From Atlantibacter subterraneus (GTDB lineage Bacteria; Pseudomonadota; Gammaproteobacteria; Enterobacterales; Enterobacteriaceae), in contig NZ_VLPS01000001.1 of the NCBI RefSeq assembly GCF_007570865.1, positions 1 through 64,000 on the forward strand: a DNA stretch of 64,000 nucleotides. The letters run 5' to 3'. The translations under genes and the position numbers were made by a program. Below, piece after piece: positions 47,752 to 56,897 of this stretch (the first letter of the stretch is position 1; every line of letters begins with the position of its first letter). A model generated the notes under the pieces. The model was not told the DNA's origin and did not search any database. It saw only the letters and a program-made list of their open reading frames with translations.

Positions 47752-48942
47752 ATGGAGGCGTCTTTGGCAGAGGAATCCCAACAGCACGCTGTCACCCTTT
47801 CATCTGACAGCTTTTTCTTTATGTCGCCGCATCGCAATCTGGTGACATCCGGCTGCCTGTCCCGGCTGACCACCCCCGCCGCTGATGGCGAAGATCTTAA
47901 CGGCGAATTTCAACAGCAGCTGCGCGCAACGTTCGCCGCCGCCCGTGACAAGGGCTGTGCCAGGCCGATTGTGGTCGGCGCAATTCCGTTCGATACCCGT
48001 AAACCCTCGGCGCTGTTTGTGCCGCGCGACTATCAGGCGTTTTCCCACCGCGCGATGTTAGCCCGCGCCCGTACCGCCGCGCCGCCGCAGCTGCGGCTGA
48101 TAGCGCAGCAGGCCATCCCGGAAAAACCGCAGTTTATGGCGATGGTGGAACGCGCCGCCGCGCTGACCGCCACGCCGGAAGTCAGCAAGGTGGTGCTGTC
48201 GCGCCTGATCGATATCACCACCGCCGACGCGCTGGATCGCAATCAGCTGTTGAACCGGCTGGTGGCGCTTAACCCCGCCAGCTACAACTTCCACGTTCCG
48301 CTGGCGGACGGCGGCGCGCTGGTCGGTGCCAGCCCGGAGCTGCTGCTGCGTAAACAGCAAAACCAGTTTTACTCGCTGCCGCTGGCGGGCTCCGCGCGCC
48401 GTCACCCTAACAGCACCGAAGATAAGCTGGTGGGGGATCGGCTGCTGAATTCCCGCAAAGATCGCCACGAACACCAGCTGGTCACCCAGGCGATGCGCCA
48501 GATCCTCAATGCCCGCAGCCAGCGCCTGCGGGTGCCGGAAACCCCCGAGCTGATCACCACCCCGACGCTGTGGCATCTGGCTACCGCCATCAGTGGCGAA
48601 ACCTGTGCTGAACAGGAAAACGCGCTGTCGCTGGCCTGCCTGCTGCATCCGACACCTGCGTTGAGTGGCTTCCCGCATACCGTCGCCCGTCAACTGATCG
48701 CCGAGCTGGAGCCGTTCGATCGCGAACTGTTCGGCGGGATCGTCGGCTGGTGCGATGACCAGGGCAACGGCGAGTGGGCGGTGGCGATCCGCTGCGCGCA
48801 GTTAAACGACAAGCAGATCCGCTGTTTCGCCGGTGCGGGGATCGTTCCGGCGTCGGTAGCGGAATCGGAATGGCATGAAACGGGCGTCAAGCTCTCCACC
48901 ATGCTCAACGTATTTGGCCTGAACGACAGGAGCGCGTCATGA
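47752..48942 (+). CDS. entC: EntC, isochorismate synthase
   Basis: The 396-residue chorismate-binding-family enzyme converts chorismate to isochorismate, the first step of dihydroxybenzoate synthesis. Conserved stretches are [11 protein letters not shown] and [10 protein letters not shown], followed by [11 protein letters not shown], and near the end [20 protein letters not shown]. The start at 47752 (MEASLAEES) matches E. coli EntC and follows a GGAGG site; an in-frame ATG at 47740 lies on that site. The entE start overlaps its stop by four bases. Confidence 0.95.
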   Translation: MEASLAEESQQHAVTLSSDSFFFMSPHRNLVTSGCLSRLTTPAADGEDLNGEFQQQLRATFAAARDKGCARPIVVGAIPFDTRKPSALFVPRDYQAFSHRAMLARARTAAPPQLRLIAQQAIPEKPQFMAMVERAAALTATPEVSKVVLSRLIDITTADALDRNQLLNRLVALNPASYNFHVPLADGGALVGASPELLLRKQQNQFYSLPLAGSARRHPNSTEDKLVGDRLLNSRKDRHEHQLVTQAMRQILNARSQRLRVPETPELITTPTLWHLATAISGETCAEQENALSLACLLHPTPALSGFPHTVARQLIAELEPFDRELFGGIVGWCDDQGNGEWAVAIRCAQLNDKQIRCFAGAGIVPASVAESEWHETGVKLSTMLNVFGLNDRSAS

Positions 48943-50552
48943 TTATTCCCTATACCCGCTGGCCGGATGATTTCGCCGCCCGCTACCGCGAGAAAGGCTA
49001 CTGGCTCGACTTGCCGCTAAGCGACATTTTGCAGCGCCACGCCGACAACGACGCGGTGGCACTGATCGACGGCGATCGCACGCTCACTTACCGCGAGCTT
49101 GACCAGGCCGCCAACCGCCTGGCGGCGGCGCTGTCGCGGCGCGGTTTACGCCGTGGCGAAACCGCGCTGGTGCAGTTGGGCAACGTCGCCGAGTTTTATA
49201 TCGTTTTTTTTGCCCTGCTGAAAATTGGCGTCGCACCGGTGAATGCCCTGTTCAGCCACCAGCGCACCGAGCTGGAAGCCTACGCCCGGCAAATCGAACC
49301 GGCGCTGTTGATTGCCGATCGCGCTCATGGCTTATTCGCCAACGATGATTACCTGGCGCAACTGCGTGAAGCGACCCCGTCGATCCGCCACGTCTTGCTG
49401 AACCGCGATGGCGGCGAGCAGGGTCTGGCGTGGCTGTTAGAACAACCTGCCGAGGGCTTTATCGCCACGCCGACGCCTGCCGATGAAGTGGCCTTTTTCC
49501 AGCTTTCCGGCGGCAGTACCGGCACGCCGAAGCTGATCCCGCGCACCCATAACGATTACTACTACAGCATCCGCCGCAGTAACGAAATCTGCCAGTTTGA
49601 TGCCGATACCCGCTATCTGTGCGCCCTGCCAGCGGCCCACAACTACCCGATGAGTTCGCCGGGCGCGCTGGGAGTTTATCTGGCGGGCGGCACGGTGGTG
49701 CTGGCTAACGATCCCAGCGCCAGCCACTGCTTCCCGCTGATCGCCCGGCATCAGATTAACGTTACCGCGCTGGTGCCGCCGGCGGTCAGCCTGTGGCTAC
49801 AGGCGCTGCAGGAGGGCGAAGATCGCGCGCAGCTGGCTACCCTCAAGCTGTTGCAGGTCGGCGGCGCGCGGCTGTCAAATTCGCTGGCCGCGCGTATTCC
49901 CGCTGAACTCGGCTGCCAGTTGCAGCAGGTTTTTGGGATGGCGGAAGGGCTGGTGAACTACACCCGCCTGGACGACAGCGATGAGCGCATTTTCAATACC
50001 CAGGGCTGTCCGATGTGCCCGGACGATGAAGTCTGGGTGGCGGATGAAAACGGTAACGTGCTGCCTGCCGGGCAGGTTGGACGCCTGATGACGCGCGGCC
50101 CGTACACCTTCCGCGGTTACTACCAGAGCCCGGAGCACAATGCCCAGGCATTCGATGCCGACGGTTTTTACTGCTCCGGCGATCTGATCGCCATCGACGA
50201 GGACGGCTACATCACCGTTCAGGGCCGCGAGAAGGATCAGATCAATCGGGGCGGTGAGAAGATCGCCGCCGAAGAGATCGAAAACCTGCTGCTGCGCCAC
50301 GAGGCGATTATTCAGGCGGCGCTGGTGTCGATGGAAGACAGCCTGATGGGCGAGAAGAGCTGTGCGTTCCTGGTCACCCGCCGGGCGGTGAAAGCGGTGG
50401 AGATCCGCCGCTACCTGCGCGAGCTCGGCGTCGCCGATTTCAAACTGCCGGACCGGGTGGAAAGCGTGGCCGAGTTGCCGCTCACGCCGGTGGGCAAAGT
50501 CGATAAAAAACAGTTGCGTCAACGGCTGGCGGAACGCCAGTCGGCATCATGA
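48939..50552 (+). CDS. entE: EntE, 2,3-dihydroxybenzoate-AMP ligase
   Basis: The 537-residue adenylating enzyme activates 2,3-dihydroxybenzoate and loads it on the aryl carrier domain of EntB. It has the adenylation core motif [14 protein letters not shown], the substrate-pocket region [14 protein letters not shown], and the C-terminal lysine motif [14 protein letters not shown]. It overlaps entC by four bases. The length and sequence match E. coli EntE (536 residues). Confidence 0.95.
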   Translation: MIIPYTRWPDDFAARYREKGYWLDLPLSDILQRHADNDAVALIDGDRTLTYRELDQAANRLAAALSRRGLRRGETALVQLGNVAEFYIVFFALLKIGVAPVNALFSHQRTELEAYARQIEPALLIADRAHGLFANDDYLAQLREATPSIRHVLLNRDGGEQGLAWLLEQPAEGFIATPTPADEVAFFQLSGGSTGTPKLIPRTHNDYYYSIRRSNEICQFDADTRYLCALPAAHNYPMSSPGALGVYLAGGTVVLANDPSASHCFPLIARHQINVTALVPPAVSLWLQALQEGEDRAQLATLKLLQVGGARLSNSLAARIPAELGCQLQQVFGMAEGLVNYTRLDDSDERIFNTQGCPMCPDDEVWVADENGNVLPAGQVGRLMTRGPYTFRGYYQSPEHNAQAFDADGFYCSGDLIAIDEDGYITVQGREKDQINRGGEKIAAEEIENLLLRHEAIIQAALVSMEDSLMGEKSCAFLVTRRAVKAVEIRRYLRELGVADFKLPDRVESVAELPLTPVGKVDKKQLRQRLAERQSAS

Positions 50553-50563
50553 AGGAGAACACC

Positions 50564-51415
50564 GTGGCGATCCCAAAACTTAACGCGTACAGCCTGCCGG
50601 GCGCGGCAGATATCCCAGACAACAAAGTGCAGTGGGCTTTTGAACCGGCGCGCGCCGCGCTGTTAATCCACGATATGCAGGATTATTTCGTCAATTTCTG
50701 GGGCGAGAACTGCCCGATGATGGCGCAGGTTATTGCTAATATCGCCGCGCTGCGCCGCTACTGCAAACAGCAGGGCATCCCGGTCTATTACACCGCGCAG
50801 CCGGACAACCAGAGCCCGGAAGATCGCGCACTGCTCAACGATATGTGGGGACCGGGGCTGAACAATTATCCGGAACAGCAGCACGTGGTGGCGGAACTGG
50901 CCCCCGACAGCGACGACACGGTGCTGGTGAAGTGGCGCTACAGCGCGTTTCACCGCTCGCCGCTTGAGCAGGCGCTGAAAGCGTCGGGGCGCGATCAGCT
51001 GTTGATTTGCGGCGTTTACGCTCATATCGGCTGCATGACTACCGCCACCGACGCGTTTATGCGTGATATTCAACCGTTTATGGTGGCCGATGCGCTGGCG
51101 GATTTCAGCCGCGAAGAGCACCTGATGGCGCTGAAATACGTGGCGGGCCGCGCCGGACGCGTGGTGATGACCGCAGATTTGCTGCCGACGCCGCAAAGCA
51201 AGCAACAGCTGCGCGCGCTGGTGCTGCCGCTGCTGGATGAATCCGACGAGCCGGAAGATGACGAAAACCTGATCGACTACGGTCTGGATTCGGTGCGCAT
51301 GATGGCGCTGGCTTCGCGCTGGCGGCAGGTTTATCCGGACATTGATTTCGTGATGCTGGCGAAAAAGCCGACCATTGACGCGTGGTGGGCGCTGCTGTCC
51401 CGGGACGCGCGCTAA
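50564..51415 (+). CDS. entB: EntB, isochorismatase and aryl carrier protein
   Basis: The 283-residue protein has an N-terminal isochorismatase domain (LIHDMQDYFVNFWGENCPMM and ICGVYAHIGCMTTATDAF) and a C-terminal aryl carrier domain with the phosphopantetheine serine S243 in DYGLDSVRM. I chose the GTG at 50564 (then AIPKLNAY) because it matches the E. coli start and follows an AAGGAG site. The in-frame ATG at 50549, which would overlap entE, lies on that site and adds five residues. Confidence 0.93.
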   Translation: MAIPKLNAYSLPGAADIPDNKVQWAFEPARAALLIHDMQDYFVNFWGENCPMMAQVIANIAALRRYCKQQGIPVYYTAQPDNQSPEDRALLNDMWGPGLNNYPEQQHVVAELAPDSDDTVLVKWRYSAFHRSPLEQALKASGRDQLLICGVYAHIGCMTTATDAFMRDIQPFMVADALADFSREEHLMALKYVAGRAGRVVMTADLLPTPQSKQQLRALVLPLLDESDEPEDDENLIDYGLDSVRMMALASRWRQVYPDIDFVMLAKKPTIDAWWALLSRDAR

Positions 51416-52164
51416 TGGCCGGGATGTTTGACGGCAAAACGGTGTGGGTCACCGGCGCGGGCAAAGGCATCGGCTATGCCGCCGCACTGGCGTTCCAGCA
51501 ACAGGGTGCGACGGTCATCGGCTTAGATCGGGCATTTAACGGCGATTACCCGTTCGCGACCGAACAGTTGGATATCGCCGATGCCGGTCAGGTGGCCGAG
51601 GTGTGTGAGCGGTTACTGGCCGCGCAACCGCGCCTCGATGTACTGGTCAACGCGGCGGGGATTTTGCGCATGGGCCCGACCGATGCGCTATCGCTGGCCG
51701 ACTGGCAGCAGACCTTTGCGGTCAACGTGGGCGGCGCGTTCAATCTGTATCAGCGGCTGATGCCGGTATTCCGCACGCAACGGGGCGGGGCGATAGTGAC
51801 CGTGGCGTCCGACGCGGCGCATACGCCGCGCATTGGCATGTCGGCATACGGCGCGTCCAAAGCGGCGCTGAAAAGCCTGACCCTCACCGTCGGGCTGGAG
51901 CTGGCGCCGTTCGGCGTGCGGGTCAATCTGGTGTCGCCTGGATCTACCGATACCGATATGCAACGCACCCTGTGGACCACGGATGATGCCGAACAGCGGC
52001 GCATCGCCGGGTTCGCCGAACAGTTTAAGCTCGGCATTCCGCTGGGCAAAATCGCCAAACCGCAGGAAATCGCCAGCACCATTCTGTTTCTTGCCTCCGA
52101 TCAGGCCAGCCATATCACTTTGCAGGATATTGTGATTGATGGCGGATCGACCCTGGGAGCCTGA
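51415..52164 (+). CDS. entA: EntA, 2,3-dihydro-2,3-dihydroxybenzoate dehydrogenase
   Basis: The 249-residue short-chain dehydrogenase has the NAD-binding motif TGAGKGIG, the NAAG motif in VNAAGILRMG, and the catalytic Tyr-x3-Lys in YGASKAALKS. It oxidises dihydro-dihydroxybenzoate to 2,3-dihydroxybenzoate. The start overlaps the entB stop by one base (TAATG). An ATG at 51424 (MFDGKTVW) is a possible shorter start, closer to the E. coli N-terminus. Confidence 0.94.
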   Translation: MAGMFDGKTVWVTGAGKGIGYAAALAFQQQGATVIGLDRAFNGDYPFATEQLDIADAGQVAEVCERLLAAQPRLDVLVNAAGILRMGPTDALSLADWQQTFAVNVGGAFNLYQRLMPVFRTQRGGAIVTVASDAAHTPRIGMSAYGASKAALKSLTLTVGLELAPFGVRVNLVSPGSTDTDMQRTLWTTDDAEQRRIAGFAEQFKLGIPLGKIAKPQEIASTILFLASDQASHITLQDIVIDGGSTLGA

Positions 52165-52578
52165 ATGATCTGGAAACGTAACATCACACTGGATGAACTG
52201 AATGCCATGGGCGAGGGCACCCTGGTGGCTCACCTGGGCATTGTGTTTACCGAAATCGGCGCAGAGTCGCTGACGGCGGAAATGCCGGTGGACAGCCGCA
52301 CGCTTCAGCCGTTTGGCCTGCTGCACGGCGGCGCGTCGGCGGCGCTGGCGGAAACTCTCGGCTCGATGGCCGGGTTTCTGACCACCAAAGAGGGCCAGAG
52401 CGTGGTGGGTACCGAGCTCAACGCCACTCACCATCGGCCCATCTTCGAAGGCAAAGTGCGCGGCGTTTGCCGGGCCATCCATCCGGGGCGGCAAAGCCAG
52501 TGCTGGGAAATCGTCATTTATGATGCCGACGGGCGGCGCTGCTGCACCAGCCGGTTAAGCACCATGGTGATGGGCTAA
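52165..52578 (+). CDS. entH: EntH (YbdB), proofreading hotdog-fold thioesterase
   Basis: The 137-residue hotdog-fold thioesterase removes wrongly loaded acyl groups from the EntB aryl carrier and so keeps enterobactin synthesis going. The active-site region [16 protein letters not shown] contains the expected His-Gly-Gly and glutamate. It begins directly after the entA stop with no gap and is the last gene of entCEBAH. In E. coli cstA follows; here ybdL follows instead. Confidence 0.94.
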   Translation: MIWKRNITLDELNAMGEGTLVAHLGIVFTEIGAESLTAEMPVDSRTLQPFGLLHGGASAALAETLGSMAGFLTTKEGQSVVGTELNATHHRPIFEGKVRGVCRAIHPGRQSQCWEIVIYDADGRRCCTSRLSTMVMG

Positions 52579-52606
52579 CGCATATCATGCGCAGGGAAGC
52601 GCATTT

Positions 52607-52622
52607 AGCCGTCTAAACGTCT
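52607..52622. promoter_or_regulatory. MetJ operator upstream of ybdL
   Basis: Two adjacent met boxes, AGCCGTCT and AAACGTCT, each match the consensus AGACGTCT at seven of eight positions. MetJ binds at least two such boxes in tandem. A -10-like TATAGT follows at 52648-52653. Control by methionine supply fits the function of YbdL. Confidence 0.75.
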
Positions 52623-52685
52623 TGATTGCCAAAGTGAGTCGTCGTGCTATAGTGGAGCGATATTTTTCCCGCAGGGCACGGCACG

Positions 52686-53846
52686 ATGAGCAATAATCCT
52701 TTGATTCCTGAGAGTAAACTTCCTTCACTGGGCACCACTATTTTCACCCGGATGAGCGCGCTGGCGCAGCAGCACCAGGCCATCAATCTCTCCCAGGGGT
52801 TCCCGGATTTTGACGGGCCGCGCTTTTTGCAGCAACGGCTGGGGTTTCATGTTGCCGCCGGAGCCAATCAATACGCCCCGATGACCGGCGCGCAGCCGCT
52901 GCGCGAGGCGATTGCCGATAAAACCGCCGCGCTTTATGGTTATCGTCCTGACGCCAACAGCGATATCACCGTCACGGCGGGCGCGACGGAAGCGTTGTAC
53001 GCCGCCATTACCGCGCTGGTGCGCCCCGGCGATGAAGTCATCTGTTTTGACCCGAGCTATGACAGCTATGCCCCGGCCATCACGTTAAGCGGGGGCGTCT
53101 CAAAACGGCTGGCGCTCCAGCCGCCGCATTTTCGCGTCGACTGGCAGCAGTTCGCCGACGCGCTGTCGCCGCGCACCCGGCTGGTGATCCTGAACACGCC
53201 GCATAACCCTACCGCCACGGTCTGGCAAAAAAGCGATTTTGACGCGCTGTGGCAGGCTATTGCCGATCGGGAAATTTATGTGATTAGCGATGAGGTGTAC
53301 GAACATATCTGTTTCGCCGCCGACGGCCACGCCAGCGTGCTGGCGCATCCCCAACTGCGCGAGCGGGCGGTGGCGGTATCGTCATTCGGCAAAACCTATC
53401 ATATGACCGGCTGGAAAGTAGGGTATTGCGTTGCGCCTGCGCCCATTAGCGCGGAACTGCGCAAAGTGCACCAGTATTTGACCTTTTCAGTCAATACGCC
53501 TGCCCAACTGGCGTTAGCGGATATGCTGCGGGAAGAGCCGGCCCACTATCAGCAGTTGCCGGAATTTTACCGCGCCAAACGCGATCGCTTTGTGGATGCG
53601 CTCTCCGCCAGCCGCCTGAAGCTACTGCCCTGTGAGGGCACTTATTTCTTACTGGCGGATTACCGCGCGATTAGCGACAGAGACGACGTAAGTTTTTGCC
53701 AGTGGCTGACTGAAGAAGTGGGCGTCGCCGCGATCCCGCTGTCGGTATTTTGCGCCGCGCCGTTCCCGCACACATTGATCCGGCTGTGCTTTGCCAAACA
53801 GGACGCGACGCTGGATGCGGCGGCGGCACGGTTAGCCGCCCTGTAA
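52686..53846 (+). CDS. ybdL: YbdL, methionine aminotransferase
   Basis: The 386-residue protein is a fold-type I PLP aminotransferase that matches E. coli YbdL (386 residues), which prefers methionine and also uses Phe and His with keto acids. The PLP lysine is in SSFGKTYHMTGWKVGY. NTPHNPTA and SDEVYEH are cofactor-binding segments. Tandem MetJ boxes upstream suggest methionine-dependent repression. The E. coli neighbours cstA, ybdD, ybdH, ybdM and ybdN are absent here. Confidence 0.93.
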   Translation: MSNNPLIPESKLPSLGTTIFTRMSALAQQHQAINLSQGFPDFDGPRFLQQRLGFHVAAGANQYAPMTGAQPLREAIADKTAALYGYRPDANSDITVTAGATEALYAAITALVRPGDEVICFDPSYDSYAPAITLSGGVSKRLALQPPHFRVDWQQFADALSPRTRLVILNTPHNPTATVWQKSDFDALWQAIADREIYVISDEVYEHICFAADGHASVLAHPQLRERAVAVSSFGKTYHMTGWKVGYCVAPAPISAELRKVHQYLTFSVNTPAQLALADMLREEPAHYQQLPEFYRAKRDRFVDALSASRLKLLPCEGTYFLLADYRAISDRDDVSFCQWLTEEVGVAAIPLSVFCAAPFPHTLIRLCFAKQDATLDAAAARLAAL

Positions 53847-53848
53847 GG

Positions 53849-54763
53849 TTATTCCAGAGCCATTACGCGCTGGTTAATTGCATCCAGCAGTAACTTGAAC
53901 GCGCTGCTTTGCAGCGCGAAACGGTTGTACATCATATGAAATTCGAGCGCGGGAAGTTCATCCGCCAGCGCGACCCGTTTGAGATTGAATACATCTTTAA
54001 AGCGCTCATAGCCTCTGGTGCCGATAAAACAGAGTAATTCGCTTTGCCCGACGGCGGATAATACGGTAACGGCGGAATCGCTATAAAAAACGATTTTTCG
54101 GTCAGGAAACTCCTGCGCTAATTTAACGTCATACTGCCTGATGCCCTCTTCAAGCCCGGTAATTCTGGCAAACTTCTCATGCTTTAACGCTGCCAGCGTG
54201 GTGTTGTCGCCGATGCGCGGATGATCTTTACTGCATACCAGAATGGGATCGGTATTAAACAGCGGCGTACATACCACGGAATGGCCGATCACAGGCGTAT
54301 TGCCAATAATTAAATCTGCTTTGCGGAAAGTTAACAGTTCTTCTGCCGACTGCGCGGAAACAGACATATCGTAATGCACCAGTTCGAAACCCTGCTGTCG
54401 ACAAAACTGTTCCGCCAGCGGCGATAAAAATTCCAGACCGATTAATGAAGTGCAATAAATAATAAAATTTTTGCGCTGCGGCGCGCCCTGAACGACCCGT
54501 ATCGTCTGTTCGAGCTGTTGAAGGTTATCTTCAAGATAAATGTGCAAATTATCGGCGACGGTGGTGGGCGTGATGCCTTTCCCCTCACGCAGAAACAGCG
54601 GGTCGTTCAACTGGTTGCGTAGACGTTGGATGGACTGGCTGATGGCGGAAGGCGTCAGGAACAGCGCCTCGGCGGCTTTACTCACGCTACGATGTAAATA
54701 AACGCATTCGAAAATAACCAGCAGATTAAGATCGAATTTTTTCAGATCCTGAAGATTGGCCAT
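53849..54763 (-). CDS. ybdO: YbdO-like LysR-family regulator
   Basis: The 304-residue regulator has the LysR N-terminal helix-turn-helix (VSKAAEALFLTPSAISQSIQRL, in two parts near residues 24-45) and an effector domain with NFIIYCTSLIGLEFL. It opens MANLQDLKKFDLNLLVIFE, almost as E. coli YbdO. The C-terminal half is much less alike, so the effector may differ. I chose the ATG at 54763 over nearby upstream ones on that basis. It converges with ybdL, two bases away, and lies downstream of dsbG on the same strand. Its targets are unknown. Confidence 0.82.
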   Translation of the reverse strand: MANLQDLKKFDLNLLVIFECVYLHRSVSKAAEALFLTPSAISQSIQRLRNQLNDPLFLREGKGITPTTVADNLHIYLEDNLQQLEQTIRVVQGAPQRKNFIIYCTSLIGLEFLSPLAEQFCRQQGFELVHYDMSVSAQSAEELLTFRKADLIIGNTPVIGHSVVCTPLFNTDPILVCSKDHPRIGDNTTLAALKHEKFARITGLEEGIRQYDVKLAQEFPDRKIVFYSDSAVTVLSAVGQSELLCFIGTRGYERFKDVFNLKRVALADELPALEFHMMYNRFALQSSAFKLLLDAINQRVMALE

Positions 54764-54878
54764 CATTAACCCCGTCACCCTAATAGGTCATGATTATGAT
54801 ATTAAATTAAATAATAGACGGGGCAAATAAAATAGCAGCCATTTTTATGACTGCCATGACAATTATTTAAAGACAATT

Positions 54879-55637
54879 TTAGTTTTTCTTAATCTCTCCG
54901 CCCATCATTACCGCCAGCTTTTCGGCGTCGGGTAAGCCGACCACCTGCTGTAATTCATTAGCGTCATTCATGTAATAAATCGCCGGAGTAGCGTTAGCGC
55001 CCAGTTCATCCATTAATTTTTGATTAATATTTAATGCTTTCGCCTGTTCGGGCGCGATGGCGGCGGGTATATCCAGCGCCATTTTCCCACCGGACTGCTC
55101 AAAGTCGCGCCAGGTTTTTGCCGGATCCTTCGCGCCCATGATCGCCGCTGCGGTGGCGCGGCTTTCTGGTTTGATCACGCCAACCATCAGGGTGCGGATC
55201 TGTACTTTGCCTGCATCAATCCAGGGGCGCGATTGCTGCCAGAACTGATGGCAATACGGGCAGAACGGATCGGCAAACACATAAATGGTGCGCGGCGCGT
55301 CGGCCTTGCCATCCTGGATCCAGCTGGCTTTTTCCATTTGCTTCCACAGCTCCCGGCCTGCGGGAGCATAAATTTCCTGGGCGATCAGTTTTTCGCTCAG
55401 GTTGGTACCCTGCTCATCGTACAGATAGCCGGAAATGGCGTGTTTACCGTCAGGCGTCACGTAAATGGTGACGCCCATCTCCTGGAATTTGCCCAGGTAG
55501 CCGGTCATTCCGTTGGGACCGGGAAACGATTTGATAATGGTGATGCCTTGCTGCTCAAGTGCCTTTACCGGGGCAGGGAGGTCGCTGGCGTGGAGAAAGA
55601 AGGGCGCGAGGGCCAGCAGAAGTAAGCGTTTCGTCAT
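54879..55637 (-). CDS. dsbG: DsbG, periplasmic disulfide isomerase/reductase
   Basis: The 252-residue thioredoxin-fold protein has a signal peptide (residues 1 to about 18), an N-terminal dimerisation domain, and the active site C126-P-Y-C129 in [12 protein letters not shown]. DsbG protects single cysteines from over-oxidation in the periplasm. The start MTKRLLLL at 55637 agrees with the signal peptide; the in-frame start at 55685 gives an N-terminus without one. It is divergent from ahpC, as in E. coli, where OxyR controls both. Confidence 0.92.
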   Translation of the reverse strand: MTKRLLLLALAPFFLHASDLPAPVKALEQQGITIIKSFPGPNGMTGYLGKFQEMGVTIYVTPDGKHAISGYLYDEQGTNLSEKLIAQEIYAPAGRELWKQMEKASWIQDGKADAPRTIYVFADPFCPYCHQFWQQSRPWIDAGKVQIRTLMVGVIKPESRATAAAIMGAKDPAKTWRDFEQSGGKMALDIPAAIAPEQAKALNINQKLMDELGANATPAIYYMNDANELQQVVGLPDAEKLAVMMGGEIKKN

Positions 55638-55709
55638 GTCTGATCCTGAAATTGTCGGATGTTCGATAAAACCTATCGCAACCATCGGAAAGAGGGGTGG
55701 TTCAATGGA

Positions 55710-55738
55710 TTGCCGTTATGGATTGGCAATGGTCTAAT
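55710..55738 (+). promoter_or_regulatory. Candidate promoter in the dsbG-ahpC gap
   Basis: TTGCCG (55710-55715) and TCTAAT (55733-55738) with a 17-base spacer point toward ahpC. Transcription would begin near 55745 and meet a terminator at 55832-55857. Confidence 0.5.
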
Positions 55739-55744
55739 CAGGGC

Positions 55745-55857
55745 GCTGATACGACCTTGTTAAGGTAAAGTAAAGCGCAACGCATTGCCAGTCTACTGGC
55801 GCTGAACCGCCTCCGGGCGCTTCAGGTAAGGAGGCCACCCGATTGGGTGGCCTTTTT
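55745..55857 (+). ncRNA. Candidate small RNA or ahpC leader with three hairpins
   Basis: The 380-base dsbG-ahpC gap contains three consecutive hairpins. The first is 55787-55800 (GCCAGT/ACTGGC). The second is 55802-55825 (CTGAA/TTCAG closing CGCC/GGCG). The third, 55832-55853, is a terminator. A candidate promoter precedes them with suitable spacing. The predicted transcript of about 110 bases is either a free small RNA or an attenuated leader of ahpC, whose start codon is 160 bases further on. I know of no named RNA at this place. Confidence 0.45.
55832..55857 (+). terminator. Rho-independent terminator in the dsbG-ahpC gap
   Basis: AGGCCACCC, loop GATT and GGGTGGCCT form a nine-base-pair GC-rich stem followed by TTTTAT. 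Its direction is that of ahpC, with no gene upstream to terminate on this strand, so it implies a short transcript. Confidence 0.85.
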
Positions 55858-56017
55858 ATATGGCGGGTCGTAAAGACGCGTGTCGCACATGCTCAGCACA
55901 AAAAGGTCTAAGCCGGGTTGTTAGTTATTGCTTATTGATTTGATAACGCCAACCCATTAGCGATGATGGTTCAGATTCGTTAACTTACACCTCAACGAAA
56001 ACACGGAGGAAGTACAG

Positions 56018-56581
56018 ATGTCTTTAATTAATACCAAAATTAAACCTTTTAAAAACCAGGCGTTCAAAAACGGTGAATTCGTAGAAGTTACCGAGAAAGA
56101 TACCGAAGGCCGCTGGAGTGTGTTCTTCTTCTATCCGGCAGACTTCACCTTCGTTTGCCCGACTGAACTGGGCGACGTGGCTGACCATTACGAAGAGTTC
56201 CAGAAGCTGGGCGTAGATATCTACTCTGTGTCTACCGACACCCACTTCACTCACAAAGCATGGCACAGCAGCTCCGACACCATCGCTAAAATCAAATACG
56301 CGATGATCGGCGACCCGACTGGCGCCCTGACCCGTAACTTCGACAACATGCGTGAAGACCAGGGTCTGGCTGACCGCGGTACGTTCATCGTTGACCCGCA
56401 GGGCATCATCCAGGCGGTTGAAGTTACCGCTGAAGGCATCGGCCGTGACGCATCTGACCTGCTGCGTAAAGTGAAAGCTGCTCAGTACGTTGCTTCTCAC
56501 CCAGGCGAAGTGTGCCCGGCTAAATGGAAAGAAGGCGATGCGACTTTAGCTCCGTCTTTAGACCTGGTTGGCAAGATTTAA
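56018..56581 (+). CDS. ahpC: AhpC, alkyl hydroperoxide reductase peroxiredoxin
   Basis: The 187-residue typical two-cysteine peroxiredoxin has the peroxidatic C47 in DFTFVCPTE and the resolving cysteine near the C-terminus in [10 protein letters not shown]. It reduces hydrogen peroxide and organic peroxides and is recycled by AhpF. Codon use is strongly biased, as for a highly expressed gene. It is preceded by an ACGGAGGAAG ribosome-binding site and followed by a hairpin and repeat region before ahpF. Confidence 0.97.
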   Translation: MSLINTKIKPFKNQAFKNGEFVEVTEKDTEGRWSVFFFYPADFTFVCPTELGDVADHYEEFQKLGVDIYSVSTDTHFTHKAWHSSSDTIAKIKYAMIGDPTGALTRNFDNMREDQGLADRGTFIVDPQGIIQAVEVTAEGIGRDASDLLRKVKAAQYVASHPGEVCPAKWKEGDATLAPSLDLVGKI

Positions 56582-56897
56582 ATTTCCGTCGTCTTTCGCG
56601 CCATAGCGGCGTTGGCGTCGCCTGCTCACCCCGGTCACTTACTAATGTAAGCTCCCGGGGATTCACAGGCTAGCCGCCTTGCTCTGACGCGAAATCCTTA
56701 GGAAATTACCCCTAGATAAACGGGTGCTCAGGCACCCGATGTTTTAACCACAGTTTACGCAATCTCATTTAAGTCGCATCGCGGCGGCAACTGAGCGAAT
56801 CCCCGGGAGCTTACTGATGTAAGCGACCGGGGTGAGTGAAGGCAGCCAACAAAGAGGCGGCTTAAATGAGGAAGCGTAAAGCCCAGGAGATTTACTC
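56582..56897. repeat. ahpC-ahpF gap with an inverted pair of 40-base palindromic repeats
   Basis: The 316-base gap holds two near-identical repeats in opposite orientation, 56625-56664 and 56797-56836. Each carries CCCCGGTC or its complement around a TTACT-AATGTAA core and so can fold on itself. Matching flanks (GCCGCCTT and GAGGCGGC) extend the symmetry. Between them lies the hairpin at 56721-56738. The repeats look like a dispersed intergenic family of enterobacteria. They may set the ratio of ahpC to ahpF mRNA by stopping or protecting transcripts. Confidence 0.7.
56721..56738 (+). terminator. Terminator-like hairpin after ahpC
   Basis: CGGGTGC, loop TCAG and GCACCCG form a seven-base-pair stem followed by ATGTTTTA. 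It would end most ahpC transcripts, leaving partial read-through into ahpF. Confidence 0.65.
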
